From NCBI GenBank assembly GCA_022823165.1, contig JAJDXR010000007.1, positions 1-64,000 of the forward strand: a DNA stretch of 64,000 nucleotides. The letters are read 5' to 3'. A program made the position numbers and the translations under genes. The notes under the pieces were generated by a model. The model ran no database searches, was not told the origin of the DNA, and saw only the letters and a program-made list of their open reading frames with translations. Source of the DNA: Anaerolineae bacterium (GTDB lineage Bacteria > Chloroflexota > Anaerolineae > Aggregatilineales > Phototrophicaceae). Of this stretch, positions 26,073 through 34,446 are shown in pieces. Position 1 is the first letter of the stretch; every line of letters starts with the position of its first letter.

Positions 26073-27146
26073 ATGAAGGCATTGATTCTCGCTGCCGGGC
26101 AGGGTACGCGGCTGCGCCCCGTAACCCTGACCATGCCCAAGTCCTTGGTCCCTGTCGCCAATCGCTGGCTGATCAACTATGCTCTGGATGCCTTGAAGAA
26201 AGCGGGATTGACGGACATCGGCATCGTTGTCAACAGCCTGGATTCGCCCATCGTCGCCAACCTGGAAGACGGCCGGGCGCTTGGCGTCCGCATCGAATAC
26301 ATCGTTCAGGATGAGCAGCTTGGCTTGGCGCACGCGACCTCGCTCTGCCGCGACTTCGTCGGCGATGATCCGTTTACGGTATTTCTCGGCGACAATATCT
26401 TCCAGGACAAGATGACCCATCTCTTGACCTCCTTCGCCGACTCCAATGATGAAGCCGCCGTTGTTCTGGCATCGGTTCCGGATCCTGCGCGCTTTGGCAT
26501 CGCCGAAATCGCCAACGGGCGTATAGTCCGCGTCGTGGAGAAGCCAGCGGTTCCGCCCTCAAACCTGGCCATCGCCGGTGTGTATCTCTTTCGCCAGTCC
26601 ATCTTCGACGCTATCGGCCGCATCAAGCCCTCGGGCCGCAACGAGCTGGAGATCACCGACGCCATTCAGGTCTTAATCGATGACGGGCTGCCGGTGACTG
26701 CTTATGAGCTGAGCGGCTGGTGGATTGACGCCGGCAAACCCGACGCGATCATCATGGCCAATCAATTGGTGCTGGAGGAGCTGCCCTATACGCCGGCGCC
26801 TGAAGGCAGCGAACAAATCGAAGGGCAGAGCGAAGTCTCGCACCGGGTCTTGATCGGGCGCGGCAGCCGCGTCATCGACAGTGTGATTCGCGGACCCGTC
26901 ATCATCGGCAAGAACACTATCATTCGCAACAGTTATGTCGGACCCTATACCTCAATCGGCGACAACGTGGTGGTCGATGGCAGTGAAATCGAAGCCAGCA
27001 TTGTTATGAAAAATTGCGAAATCCGCAATATCCTCGGGCGGATCGACCGCAGCCTGCTGGCGGACAACGCTCGCGTCACTTCAGCCGCGCACGTGCCCGA
27101 CGCGCACCGCTTTGTGCTGGCTGAAAACAGCTACGTGCATTTTTAG
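26073..27146 (+). CDS. Sugar-1-phosphate nucleotidylyltransferase, long (RmlA-long) form
   Basis: Transfers a nucleotide to a sugar 1-phosphate to give an NDP-sugar, probably dTDP-glucose. LAAGQGTRLRPVTLTMPKSL is the nucleotide-binding loop with catalytic Lys; FLGDNIFQ, GRNELEITDAIQ and WWIDAGKPDAI are diagnostic of the RmlA-long group. Residues from about 250 form a left-handed beta-helix with hexapeptide-like turns (VIIGKNTIIRNSYVGPYTSI). 357 aa. GGAGAGG precedes the ATG. It lies near, but on the opposite strand from, the glycan operon at 28-33 kb and may supply it. Confidence 0.9.
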   Translation: MKALILAAGQGTRLRPVTLTMPKSLVPVANRWLINYALDALKKAGLTDIGIVVNSLDSPIVANLEDGRALGVRIEYIVQDEQLGLAHATSLCRDFVGDDPFTVFLGDNIFQDKMTHLLTSFADSNDEAAVVLASVPDPARFGIAEIANGRIVRVVEKPAVPPSNLAIAGVYLFRQSIFDAIGRIKPSGRNELEITDAIQVLIDDGLPVTAYELSGWWIDAGKPDAIIMANQLVLEELPYTPAPEGSEQIEGQSEVSHRVLIGRGSRVIDSVIRGPVIIGKNTIIRNSYVGPYTSIGDNVVVDGSEIEASIVMKNCEIRNILGRIDRSLLADNARVTSAAHVPDAHRFVLAENSYVHF

Positions 27147-27149
27147 CGC

Positions 27150-27560
27150 TTAGCCAAGCGCGCGCGGCGGCAGCAGATTCCGCCGCCGCAGGAAAGCCTC
27201 GTCAGGACCCTCCCAGCTGAACCGCCGCAGGTCAACCCGGCCGCGGCAGTCAAATTCGACGCCCTCCAACTCTAACAGGCGGCGTTGCTCACCGGCTTGA
27301 GGGCTGCCCGCAGGAAAGCTGATCGTACCGCGGCTGTTGATGACGCGATGCCAGGGAATCGATTTTCCCCGCGGCGTCTTCCGCAGCGCCGTGCCCACCC
27401 AGCGCGGCGCCAATCGCTGCATGCGCGCCGGCTCCATATCCGCATCGGGTGGTATCATCGAGGCGATCTGACCATAACTGCTGACACTGCCGGCGGGAAT
27501 CTCCCGCACGATTTCCCAAACAGTCTCGAAGAAGGTCTTGGCATTGGGCGGATTAAACAT
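27150..27560 (-). CDS. Alkyltransferase-like protein (ATL)
   Basis: Shows the DNA-binding domain of O6-alkylguanine-DNA alkyltransferase (VWEIVREIPAGSVSSYGQIA) but the active-site motif PCHRV reads PWHRVIN. A Cys-to-Trp change at this point is the hallmark of ATL proteins, which bind O6-alkylguanine and flip the base without repairing it, handing the lesion to nucleotide excision repair. 136 aa from ATG 27560. The frame is open to 27677, but that would overlap the divergently transcribed VOC gene. Ends four bases after the neighbouring nucleotidyltransferase, tail to tail. Confidence 0.85.
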   Translation of the reverse strand: MFNPPNAKTFFETVWEIVREIPAGSVSSYGQIASMIPPDADMEPARMQRLAPRWVGTALRKTPRGKSIPWHRVINSRGTISFPAGSPQAGEQRRLLELEGVEFDCRGRVDLRRFSWEGPDEAFLRRRNLLPPRALG

Positions 27561-27639
27561 TTGCAGTCCATAATTGTGGCAAAGAACTATTCCGGGCGGT
27601 ATCACAAGCATTCTGCAATAGGAATAACAGGAGAACGAA

Positions 27640-27999
27640 ATGCGCTTGATTGGGCTGACGATTGCGGCCGTCAACATGAAAAAGATGGTGCGCTTCTATA
27701 ATGCGGTTTTTGGCGCCGGGCTCAAAGAGACGGTGCATATCGGCGATCAGCAATTCTATGGCGGCGCGCTGGCGGGGCTGGAAGTGGTATTCTGCCCCAA
27801 TGCCATCGCCGGTGTAATCGCCGAGCAGAATCGCCAGCAATTTCGCTTTGAAGTCAGCGATATCGAATCGGTGATGGAAACAGGTTTGGCGAATCATGGC
27901 AGCGAGATTAACCCGGTCGATGAATACAAGGGCGCCAAAGTCGCGTCAATGGCCGATCCCGACGGCAATACGATTGAATTTGTCGAGCAGGTTTCATAA
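27640..27999 (+). CDS. VOC-fold (glyoxalase/bleomycin-resistance type) protein
   Basis: A 119-aa single-module vicinal-oxygen-chelate protein: MRLIGLTIAAVNMKKMVRFY at the start, EVVFCPN in the middle and ASMADPDGNTIEFVEQV at the end, the last giving the usual metal-ligand Glu. The position of the first family ligand (a His or Gln near residue 6) is not obvious. Function unknown; dioxygenases, isomerases and resistance proteins share the fold. AGGAG lies 7 nt before the ATG. Its end overlaps the convergent kinase gene by 6 nt. Confidence 0.85.
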   Translation: MRLIGLTIAAVNMKKMVRFYNAVFGAGLKETVHIGDQQFYGGALAGLEVVFCPNAIAGVIAEQNRQQFRFEVSDIESVMETGLANHGSEINPVDEYKGAKVASMADPDGNTIEFVEQVS

Positions 28000-28989
28000 G
28001 GCGGCGCGAATGCTGCGCATCAGCTCTTCCGGCGTCGGCGCATAATTGCCCAGATGGCGCACCACGATGCCGCTGGCGTAATTGGCTAGCGTGACGGCAG
28101 CCGCGGCCGAGAGCCCGGCTCTCAAGGCCAGCGTGGTGGTGGCGATGGCGGTGTCGCCGGCCCCGACCGTGTCGAAGACATCGCTGACGTTTGGCGCCGG
28201 GCAATGTCGAATCGCGCCGCCGCCTGCGACTGTCGCGCCGCGACTGCCGCGGGTGATGATCGCCGCCTGCATGATCCCCAGGTCGCTGGCCAATTCCCGC
28301 GCCGCTTGGCTGAAATCATCGTCGCCGGTCAACTCGCGCTTGAGATAACGTTGCGCGTCATCCGCATTGCATTTGATGACATCCAGCCCGCCAAAGGCCT
28401 CAAATTCACCTTGAACATCGGCGCTGATCAAGACGCCCGCTCGCTGGCATAAGTCCCGAAGCTGCTGTACCAGGGTCAAGGTCAGCAAGCCGCCATGATA
28501 GTGGGACAGCAACACGGCATCCAGACTGTCGATTCGGCGCGCGGCGAATGCCAGGAGCTGCGATTCTGTTTCCTTGTCAATCTCGCGGCGTGTCAAGGTG
28601 TCGATGCGCGTCACCTGCTGCGGAAAGCGCAGCCCCATTTGCGCCAGGATGCGCGTCTTGACCGTCGTGGGGCGGTCGGCGCAGCGGATTAGCCCGCCGG
28701 CGTCAATGCCCTGATCTTCCAGGATTTGTAGGAGGCGCGCGCCGGCATCATCCGCGCCGATGACGCCGGCCAGGATGGCGCGGCTGCCAAAAGAGACGAT
28801 ATTCGCGGCCGGATTGGCCGAGCCGCCGGCAATATAGCGTCTGGAATCCAGCTCGAGCACGGGCACCGGCGCTTCCCGGCTCATGCGCATTGGCTTGCCG
28901 ATGATGTATTCGTCCAGCATGACATCGCCGATAACCAGGACCGTCTTGCCGGCCAATCCAGCTACGCTTGACACCATTGGATGCCGCAT
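27994..28989 (-). CDS. PfkB-family kinase, D-glycero-D-manno-heptose-7-phosphate kinase type (RfaE/HldE domain I)
   Basis: Ribokinase-fold sugar kinase of 331 aa. LVIGDVMLDEYIIGKPMRMS, SREAPVPVLE and RYIAGGSANPAANI are the signatures of the RfaE-like kinase subgroup that phosphorylates heptose 7-phosphate at C1; the catalytic base and anion hole are in DTVGAGDTAIA. The cytidylyl/adenylyltransferase domain of bifunctional HldE is absent. GGAG lies 5 nt before ATG 28989. Last gene of the minus-strand glycan operon, behind a GT9 heptosyltransferase-like fusion, which supports a heptose pathway. Other sugar substrates remain possible. Confidence 0.85.
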   Translation of the reverse strand: MRHPMVSSVAGLAGKTVLVIGDVMLDEYIIGKPMRMSREAPVPVLELDSRRYIAGGSANPAANIVSFGSRAILAGVIGADDAGARLLQILEDQGIDAGGLIRCADRPTTVKTRILAQMGLRFPQQVTRIDTLTRREIDKETESQLLAFAARRIDSLDAVLLSHYHGGLLTLTLVQQLRDLCQRAGVLISADVQGEFEAFGGLDVIKCNADDAQRYLKRELTGDDDFSQAARELASDLGIMQAAIITRGSRGATVAGGGAIRHCPAPNVSDVFDTVGAGDTAIATTTLALRAGLSAAAAVTLANYASGIVVRHLGNYAPTPEELMRSIRAAL

Positions 28990-29062
28990 GCTCGCTCCGT
29001 CGATCTGCTGACGCGGCCAAGTTTACAATAAAGTCCGCATCAGAATGAAGGCAATATGCGCC

Positions 29063-30904
29063 TTAGCCTCTCGCTTGGCGCCGTACGGCCAAGACAAATC
29101 GCGGCAAACGCAGCATGCGCCGCCAGCGCCAGGGCTGTCTCAGCAAGCGATAGAGCCACTCGAGTCCACGCCGCTGCATCCAACCGGGCGCGCGTGGAAT
29201 GACGCCGGCGATAAAGTCAAGCGCTCCGCCAACGCCCATCGCCATGGACACCTGCAAGCGCGGCAAATTGCGCGCGATCCACTTGTCCTGCTCGGGCGCG
29301 CCGTATGCCACGAAGAGAATATCGGCGCCGCTCTTATTGACCAACTCGACTATGCGATCTTCGTCGCTGGCTGAGGGACTGCCGCCGTGTGCGCCGGCGA
29401 TGAGCAAGCCCGGGCAACTTGCTTGCAGCATCGCGGCGGCCCGCTCCGCCACGCCCTCGGCCGCGCCCAGTAAGAAGAGTTTCCAGCCGCGCTCGGCGGC
29501 ATGGCGCGCTATAAAGGGGACACCATCCGAGCCCGTAACCCGCTCCGGCAGCGGCGCGCCCAGATAGCGGCTGGCCCAAAGCAGCCCGACGCCGTCAGGC
29601 GCGCAGATGGCCGCGCGCTGCAGAATGGCGAAGAATATCGGATCATTTTGCGCGATCATGATGAATTCCGGATTGACCGTGCATACGTGCTTCGCGCCGC
29701 CGCTTCCGCGAATCCAGGCAGCTATCGTCTGCAGCCAGCTCGCGTATGTGATGGCGTTGACCGGAATATCGAGGATTCGCAGACGCCGGTCCTGCCAGGC
29801 TGGCGGCGCAACGGCGTCGCAGCCTGTCTTAAGCCCGGGGCCTTTGTCCAGGATGCGCTGCGCGGTAGCCGCGACTTGCTCGACCGTCACCAGCTTCATG
29901 CAGGTGCGGGCTGCGCAGCCCTCGCGCGCGCCCAGAGCCTGCCCCACGTAGTTGCAGGGGCTGCATTCCACGCCGCTGCGCAGCACAGTCGAGCCCGTTC
30001 CTATCGTCCAGGGTCGCCAGGCTTCGGCGTTGCTGGGCCCAAAAATACTGATCACCGCTGTGCCGGTGGTCGCGGCGATATGCATCACGCCGCTGTCCGC
30101 CCCGATGAAAAGATCCGCGCCGCCAATGACATCAGCCAATTGCGGCAGCGTCGTCCGGCCCAGAAGATTCTTCACAGTCAGGCCTGCAAATTGGCCCGCG
30201 CCGCCGGGCTCGTCCGTTTGCGAACCAACCAGCACAATTTCGGCGTCGTGGCTTTGGCGGAGTCGCCGCGCCACCGCCGCGAATCTTGCCGCGGGCCAGC
30301 GACGAGCCTTGCTGTAGCCGCCGCTGCCAGTGTGTATGACAACGCGTGGCTTGTCGCCGGTTGGCAGTATGTCTCCCGGCAGTGGCTCGCGCTTGACTTG
30401 CGCCGGACGCGGCTCGCGGCTCGCGCCCAGCAGTCCGACCAGCTCCAGCCAGTACTGCGCCTGATGCAGCGCGCCGAATCCGGCATCGTCAATGGAATCG
30501 GTCAGAAAGCCGATATTTTGATTCTTCAAGCCGATGATGCCTTTCGCGCCGCAGGCTTTGGCGATCAACCAGAATTTGAAGACACCGGCTCGCAGCGTGA
30601 AATGGTGAAAGAAAATCACCGTATCATAGGCGCGCCGATTGAGGCTGAAGACGGTCCTTAGATTCGTCGGCGAATAGAACGAGCGCCCGCTGTTGGCGCC
30701 GCGTTTGAGCGGAATCGCCGCGTCGATCAACCCTGCGGGGATGACCGGCAAAGCATGCTCGAAAGCGAGCAGATCAATCGTGGCGCGCGGGCAGGTTTCG
30801 CGCAAGGCGGCAATAGCGGGCGTGGTCAGCACCAGGTCGCCGATATCCGCCAGTTGCGCCAGCAGCAGGCGCTCATTCGCTTTTTGACTCGATTCAGCAG
30901 ACAC
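29063..30904 (-). CDS. Fusion glycosyltransferase: GT9 (heptosyltransferase-like) + GT26 (WecG/TagA-like)
   Basis: A 613-aa protein with two catalytic modules. Residues 1 to about 355 are GT9: LLAQLADIGDLVLTTPAIAA, VVIHTGSGGYSKARRWPAAR, FIGADSGVMHIAATTGT and FGPSNAEAWRPW. Residues about 375-605 are GT26: VCTVNPEFIMIAQNDP, APDGVGLLWASRYLG, VTGSDGVPFIA, YGAPEQDKWIARN and the basic amphipathic tail LLRQPWRWRRML. GT9 enzymes add heptose from ADP-heptose; GT26 enzymes add a (N-acetyl)hexosamine or its acid to a lipid-linked acceptor. Start GTG 30904 lies 7 bp after a -10 element, so it may be leaderless. Third gene of the glycan operon. Confidence 0.9.
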   Translation of the reverse strand: MSAESSQKANERLLLAQLADIGDLVLTTPAIAALRETCPRATIDLLAFEHALPVIPAGLIDAAIPLKRGANSGRSFYSPTNLRTVFSLNRRAYDTVIFFHHFTLRAGVFKFWLIAKACGAKGIIGLKNQNIGFLTDSIDDAGFGALHQAQYWLELVGLLGASREPRPAQVKREPLPGDILPTGDKPRVVIHTGSGGYSKARRWPAARFAAVARRLRQSHDAEIVLVGSQTDEPGGAGQFAGLTVKNLLGRTTLPQLADVIGGADLFIGADSGVMHIAATTGTAVISIFGPSNAEAWRPWTIGTGSTVLRSGVECSPCNYVGQALGAREGCAARTCMKLVTVEQVAATAQRILDKGPGLKTGCDAVAPPAWQDRRLRILDIPVNAITYASWLQTIAAWIRGSGGAKHVCTVNPEFIMIAQNDPIFFAILQRAAICAPDGVGLLWASRYLGAPLPERVTGSDGVPFIARHAAERGWKLFLLGAAEGVAERAAAMLQASCPGLLIAGAHGGSPSASDEDRIVELVNKSGADILFVAYGAPEQDKWIARNLPRLQVSMAMGVGGALDFIAGVIPRAPGWMQRRGLEWLYRLLRQPWRWRRMLRLPRFVLAVRRQARG

Positions 30905-30910
30905 AATGCC

Positions 30911-30941
30911 ATTCTATCAGATTGCCGGCGCCTTGTTTCAA
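30911..30941 (-). promoter_or_regulatory. Candidate promoter for the GT9-GT26 gene
   Basis: On the minus strand TTGAAA (30936-30941), 19 bp, then TGATAGAAT with TAGAAT at 30911-30916, an extended -10. Transcription would begin at about 30904, the GTG start codon itself. It overlaps the end of the upstream GT4 gene. Confidence 0.45.
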
Positions 30942-32056
30942 GACGGCGCGCCCAAGGCCGCAAAGGCATCCAGCAGCTGTTTTGCCGCAGCCGCCCAAGT
31001 GAAGCTCTGGGCGCGTTGCCGTCCCTTTTGAATCAGCTCTCGCCGCAGCGCTTCCTCAACGCTGCAGCGGCGCATGGCCTCAGCAATCTCGGCGACGCTT
31101 AGGGGGTCAACCTGCAAGCCGGCGTCGCCGACGATTTCACCCAGGCTGGAGGTCTTGCTGGCGATGACCGGCGCGCCGGCGTGCATGGCTTCAACGGCGG
31201 GAAAGCCAAAACCCTCCCACAAGCTGGGGAATACCAGGGCGATCGCCCCTCGCAGCAAACCGGCTTTGTCGGCGGCATCGATGTAACCGAGGCGCTTTAC
31301 AGCGCGCGCGCCCTTCAGCCAGCTCTCTTCAAAGAGCCATCCTGTGCCGCCGGCCAGCGCCAGCGCCGTCTCGCTGTCATCTTGTTCTTGCTGCCAGCGG
31401 GCGAAAGCCTGCACCAGCCGCTTGATATTCTTACGCGGCTGCAGTGTGCCGACAAACAGAAAATATCGCTCAGGCAGCTCATACCTGGCGCGCGCCGTGG
31501 CGACATCCGCGCGCGTCGCCCGTAGCCGCTCGCCATCGACTCCTGGATAAACTACGCGTATCTTGTCCTCGCTTGCGCCATAGAAGCGCCGCAGGTCCTC
31601 AGCGGTGGCCTGGCTGTCCGCCAGCACGATAGCGGCTCGCGCCTGGCTGTAGCGCGTAGCCGCTTCCAGGTAGGCCCGCTGCATCGGCGGATGCTCGGCT
31701 GGAAAGCGCTTGAAACCCAGGTCATGAACTGTGGCGATGGCGGGCCCCGGAAAAAGCGCCGGCAGCGTATGAGCCGGCACGAAGGTGATGTCCGGGCGAG
31801 CTTGCCAGAGCGCAGCCGCCAGGCGAATATGCGTCCAGAGGCGCGGCAGCGGAATTACAATTTTTTGCGCGCGCGGCCAATCAGGGAAGAGCCCGCCCGG
31901 CGGATTGTCGCGCAGGTAGAGCGAGATTTGGTGGGGTTGCGCGCGCTGCTCGTTGGCGGCGCACAGGGCTTGAATCAGACGGAGCGAATAATACTCGGTG
32001 CCGGTGGGTTGGGGATTTGTACTGCGGCTGGCGTCAATCGCGATGTGAAAGGGCAT
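30938..32056 (-). CDS. GT4-family glycosyltransferase
   Basis: A GT-B enzyme of 372 aa. The N-terminal half has IAIDASRSTNPQPTGTEYYS and HDLGFKRFP; the C-terminal half has FLFVGTLQPRKNIKRLVQAF and the nucleotide-sugar binding motif PSLWEGFGFPAVEAMHAGAP, with the EX7E glutamates (E in SLWEGF and E in AVEAM). This resembles mannosyltransferases of polysaccharide clusters. No membrane segments. It lies 44 nt behind the nucleotide-sugar dehydrogenase and 33 nt ahead of the GT9-GT26 fusion, so it probably works on the same surface glycan. Confidence 0.9.
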   Translation of the reverse strand: MPFHIAIDASRSTNPQPTGTEYYSLRLIQALCAANEQRAQPHQISLYLRDNPPGGLFPDWPRAQKIVIPLPRLWTHIRLAAALWQARPDITFVPAHTLPALFPGPAIATVHDLGFKRFPAEHPPMQRAYLEAATRYSQARAAIVLADSQATAEDLRRFYGASEDKIRVVYPGVDGERLRATRADVATARARYELPERYFLFVGTLQPRKNIKRLVQAFARWQQEQDDSETALALAGGTGWLFEESWLKGARAVKRLGYIDAADKAGLLRGAIALVFPSLWEGFGFPAVEAMHAGAPVIASKTSSLGEIVGDAGLQVDPLSVAEIAEAMRRCSVEEALRRELIQKGRQRAQSFTWAAAAKQLLDAFAALGAPS

Positions 32057-32100
32057 AGCGCGTAGCGCCTTCAGCTTTGCCAGTCGCTCGGGAGTGGCGC

Positions 32101-33411
32101 TCAGAGCCCGATGATGTGGCCGCCGTCACGACAGATGTATACATGGCGCGTATCCACGATGACGGTGCTGTTCGCCGCGATCTCTTGCCAGTCGAAGGCG
32201 GAATGATCGGTGACGACGACCACACAATCCGCGCTCCGCAGCAAGGCCGGGCTGTAATTTGCGGCTTTCAGCCGGGTTTCGGGATCCAGCTGAAGCTCCG
32301 CCACATGCGGATCGCAGTAGGCAACTTCCGCGCCCCGCTGGCGCAGCAGGCTGATAATATCAAGCGCCGGACTTTCGCGGACGTCGTCGACATCCCGTTT
32401 GTAGGCCGCGCCCAGTATAAGCAACTGCGAGCCGCGAACTGACTTTTCCTGGTCGTTAAGCGCTTGCGTGATTTTGTCCAGCACATAAAGCGGCATGGAG
32501 GCGTTCACTTCGCTGGCCAATTCGATAAAGCGCGCATTGTAATCCAGCGTACGCAGCTTCCAGCTCAAATAATGCGGGTCGACCGGGATGCAATGACCGC
32601 CCAAGCCCGGCCCGGGATAAAAGGGCATATAGCCAAAGGGTTTGCTGGCGGCGGCGTTGATGACCTCCCAGACATCAATATCCAGTTTGTCGCACATTAG
32701 CGCCATCTCGTTGACCATGCCGATGTTGACCGCGCGGAAGGTATTCTCCAGCAGCTTGACCATCTCGGCGGCGGTCGGCGAGCTGACGCTGACGATGGTG
32801 TCCACTGCCGCTTGGTACAAAGCCCGCGCCACTTCCGCGCAGTTATTCGTAATGCCGCCAACCACTTTAGGCGTATTGCGAACCGAATACTGGCGATTGC
32901 CCGGGTCAATCCTCTCGGGCGAATAAGCCACGAAGACTTCTTTACCGATATCAAGCCGCTCGCGTGTAATTTTCGGCAATATGAGCTCTTCGGTTGTGCC
33001 GGGATAGGTCGTGCTTTCCAATACAATTAACATGCCGGGCTGGCAGATCTCGGCGATTGACCGGGCGGCTTGGATAATGTAAGACATGTCGGGATCGCGG
33101 GTTTTGCGCAAGGGCGTGGGAACGCAGATGCTGATGGCGTCGGCGGCGCGCAAGTCTTGGTAGTCGCTGGTTGCGCGCAGCATCCCGGCCTCGACGAGGC
33201 GGCTCACGCTGTCGGGCGGGACATCATCAATATAGCTGCGCCCGGCGTTAAGCGTACGCACCTTGCTTTCGTCAACATCCAAGCCCAGCACCCGGAACCC
33301 GGCCTCGGCGAATTCGACCGCCAGCGGCAATCCCACATAACCGAGGCCGGCCACCGCGACGATGGCTTTGCGATCAGCGATTTTGCTGAGCAGCAGGTCT
33401 TTGTGATTCAT
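32101..33411 (-). CDS. UDP-N-acetylhexosamine (or UDP-hexose) 6-dehydrogenase
   Basis: Oxidises the C6 alcohol of an NDP-sugar to a carboxylate with two NAD+. The Rossmann motif AVAGLGYVGLPLAVEFAEAG is near the N-terminus and the catalytic Cys lies in PGPGLGGHCIPVDPHYLSWK, the pattern of WbpA/WecC-type N-acetylhexosamine dehydrogenases. 436 aa from ATG 33411, which has AGGA 6-7 nt upstream. GTG 33438 is less likely because a TATAAT -10 (33445-33450 on the minus strand) would put the transcript start at or next to it. First gene of the glycan operon; it would supply a uronic acid sugar. Confidence 0.9.
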   Translation of the reverse strand: MNHKDLLLSKIADRKAIVAVAGLGYVGLPLAVEFAEAGFRVLGLDVDESKVRTLNAGRSYIDDVPPDSVSRLVEAGMLRATSDYQDLRAADAISICVPTPLRKTRDPDMSYIIQAARSIAEICQPGMLIVLESTTYPGTTEELILPKITRERLDIGKEVFVAYSPERIDPGNRQYSVRNTPKVVGGITNNCAEVARALYQAAVDTIVSVSSPTAAEMVKLLENTFRAVNIGMVNEMALMCDKLDIDVWEVINAAASKPFGYMPFYPGPGLGGHCIPVDPHYLSWKLRTLDYNARFIELASEVNASMPLYVLDKITQALNDQEKSVRGSQLLILGAAYKRDVDDVRESPALDIISLLRQRGAEVAYCDPHVAELQLDPETRLKAANYSPALLRSADCVVVVTDHSAFDWQEIAANSTVIVDTRHVYICRDGGHIIGL

Positions 33412-33444
33412 TGCCGTCCTGTGGGGCTGTTGATTCACGGCTTA

Positions 33445-33450
33445 ATTATA
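33445..33450 (-). promoter_or_regulatory. -10 element of the glycan operon
   Basis: TATAAT on the minus strand, about 34 bp upstream of the ATG of the nucleotide-sugar dehydrogenase gene. The hexamer 17 bp further upstream (TTCAGG) is only a weak -35. Confidence 0.45.
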
Positions 33451-33567
33451 ATATGGCGCTGCCGACGCCTGAAAGCGAAAACCAGCCCAAGCCACAGCTG
33501 TATCTACACCGCGGCGCGGGCAAATGCTTGAGAAACGCTGGCGCTTGATGAAGGAGAGGCCTGAATC

Positions 33568-33620
33568 CCCTAAATCCCGAAGTAGGGCGGGGTCTCTCGT
33601 CTATGACGAGCGAGAGACCC
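33568..33620. repeat. Palindromic element related to that at 14455-14486
   Basis: CCCTAAATCCC (33568-33578) is followed by GGGTCTCTCG (33590-33599) and CGAGAGACCC (33611-33620), a perfect 10-bp stem; alternatively CTCGTC-TAT-GACGAG forms at 33596-33610. The 11-mer and the TCTATGnCGAGC loop sequence recur in the rplO-secY spacer. It lies between the ABC permease stop and the glycan operon and may serve as a weak terminator, though no T-run follows. Confidence 0.45.
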
Positions 33621-33629
33621 GATTGCAGC

Positions 33630-34436
33630 TTATACCGCGATTTCGCGCTGCTCGTAACGATTGAGCGCCGCCAGCAGCATGACCGCCGATAAGGCCGCGA
33701 ATCCGGCGATATGCGGCCAGATGAAGCCCTGGGACAGAATCTCGCCGGCATTGTAGTAGGTCAGGAATGAAATAGCGCCGACCGACTCCGCCACCGTGCC
33801 TTCGGCCGCCGCGCCGATCGTCTGCAGCATGTAGCTGATGATGACGAAGGCGGTCACAAGTCCCAGCGCGACTGTCCGGCGGCGCGCGAGTACGGCAATC
33901 AGCATGGTAGCCGCCATGATGAAGATCATCAGCGGGATGAGATAGAAGGTCACTTCCGCCAGGCCGACCACGTCCAGCTCGACGCCGCCCAATACGACGC
34001 CGGCTTGCAAGCCCAGATAGATCAACACGACCACGCCCACGATGCTGGCTGCATAAGCCAGAAACTTCTCAACCATGACTTGCCCGCGTGAGATGGGCAA
34101 GCTCAGTAAGACATCGCTGGTGCCATCGTCTTCTTCGTTGGCGCTGATGCGCATACCCATGACGACCGGGTAGACAGCGAATATCAAAGCCGACTTGCCA
34201 AAGAATCCGATGGCGACGAAGCCTTCGTTGGTTGTGAATATCGCCAGGTCATCGCCTATGCCAACCATCGCCAGGATAACCGGTGGAAAGCTCTCCAGCA
34301 GCGATGCCATCTGCTGCATATCGAATAGCGGCACCATCAGCACGATCAGCAGCGCCATCGCCGCCAAGCCGACGCCCCAATAGACCATCTGCTTCCAGGT
34401 TTGCTTGAGCGTTTCGATAAATACGGAACCAGTCAT
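33630..34436 (-). CDS. ABC-2 type permease (second of a paralogous pair)
   Basis: A 268-aa membrane protein with six hydrophobic segments, beginning MTGSVFIETLKQTWKQMVYW and including NEEDDGTSDVLLSLPISRGQ, a loop conserved in ABC-2 exporter permeases. Start ATG 34436 has AGGAGG 7-8 nt upstream; the open frame extends a little further into the preceding gene. It is clearly related to the gene upstream (shared EDGTSDVLLSLPISR/EQSGVMDVILSLPISR loop, TTNEGF/TTSEGW). With the ATPase it would form a heteromeric exporter; substrate unknown. Confidence 0.9.
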   Translation of the reverse strand: MTGSVFIETLKQTWKQMVYWGVGLAAMALLIVLMVPLFDMQQMASLLESFPPVILAMVGIGDDLAIFTTNEGFVAIGFFGKSALIFAVYPVVMGMRISANEEDDGTSDVLLSLPISRGQVMVEKFLAYAASIVGVVVLIYLGLQAGVVLGGVELDVVGLAEVTFYLIPLMIFIMAATMLIAVLARRRTVALGLVTAFVIISYMLQTIGAAAEGTVAESVGAISFLTYYNAGEILSQGFIWPHIAGFAALSAVMLLAALNRYEQREIAV

Positions 34437-34446
34437 CGCGGGCCTC

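Noticed and set aside
27561..27677. Longer start for the ATL gene
   Set aside because: It would add a Cys-rich leader without homology and overlap the divergent VOC gene and its promoter region.
29501..30661. Plus-strand open frame of 386 codons
   Set aside because: Antisense to the GT9-GT26 fusion; Arg/Ala/Gln-rich text with no domain.
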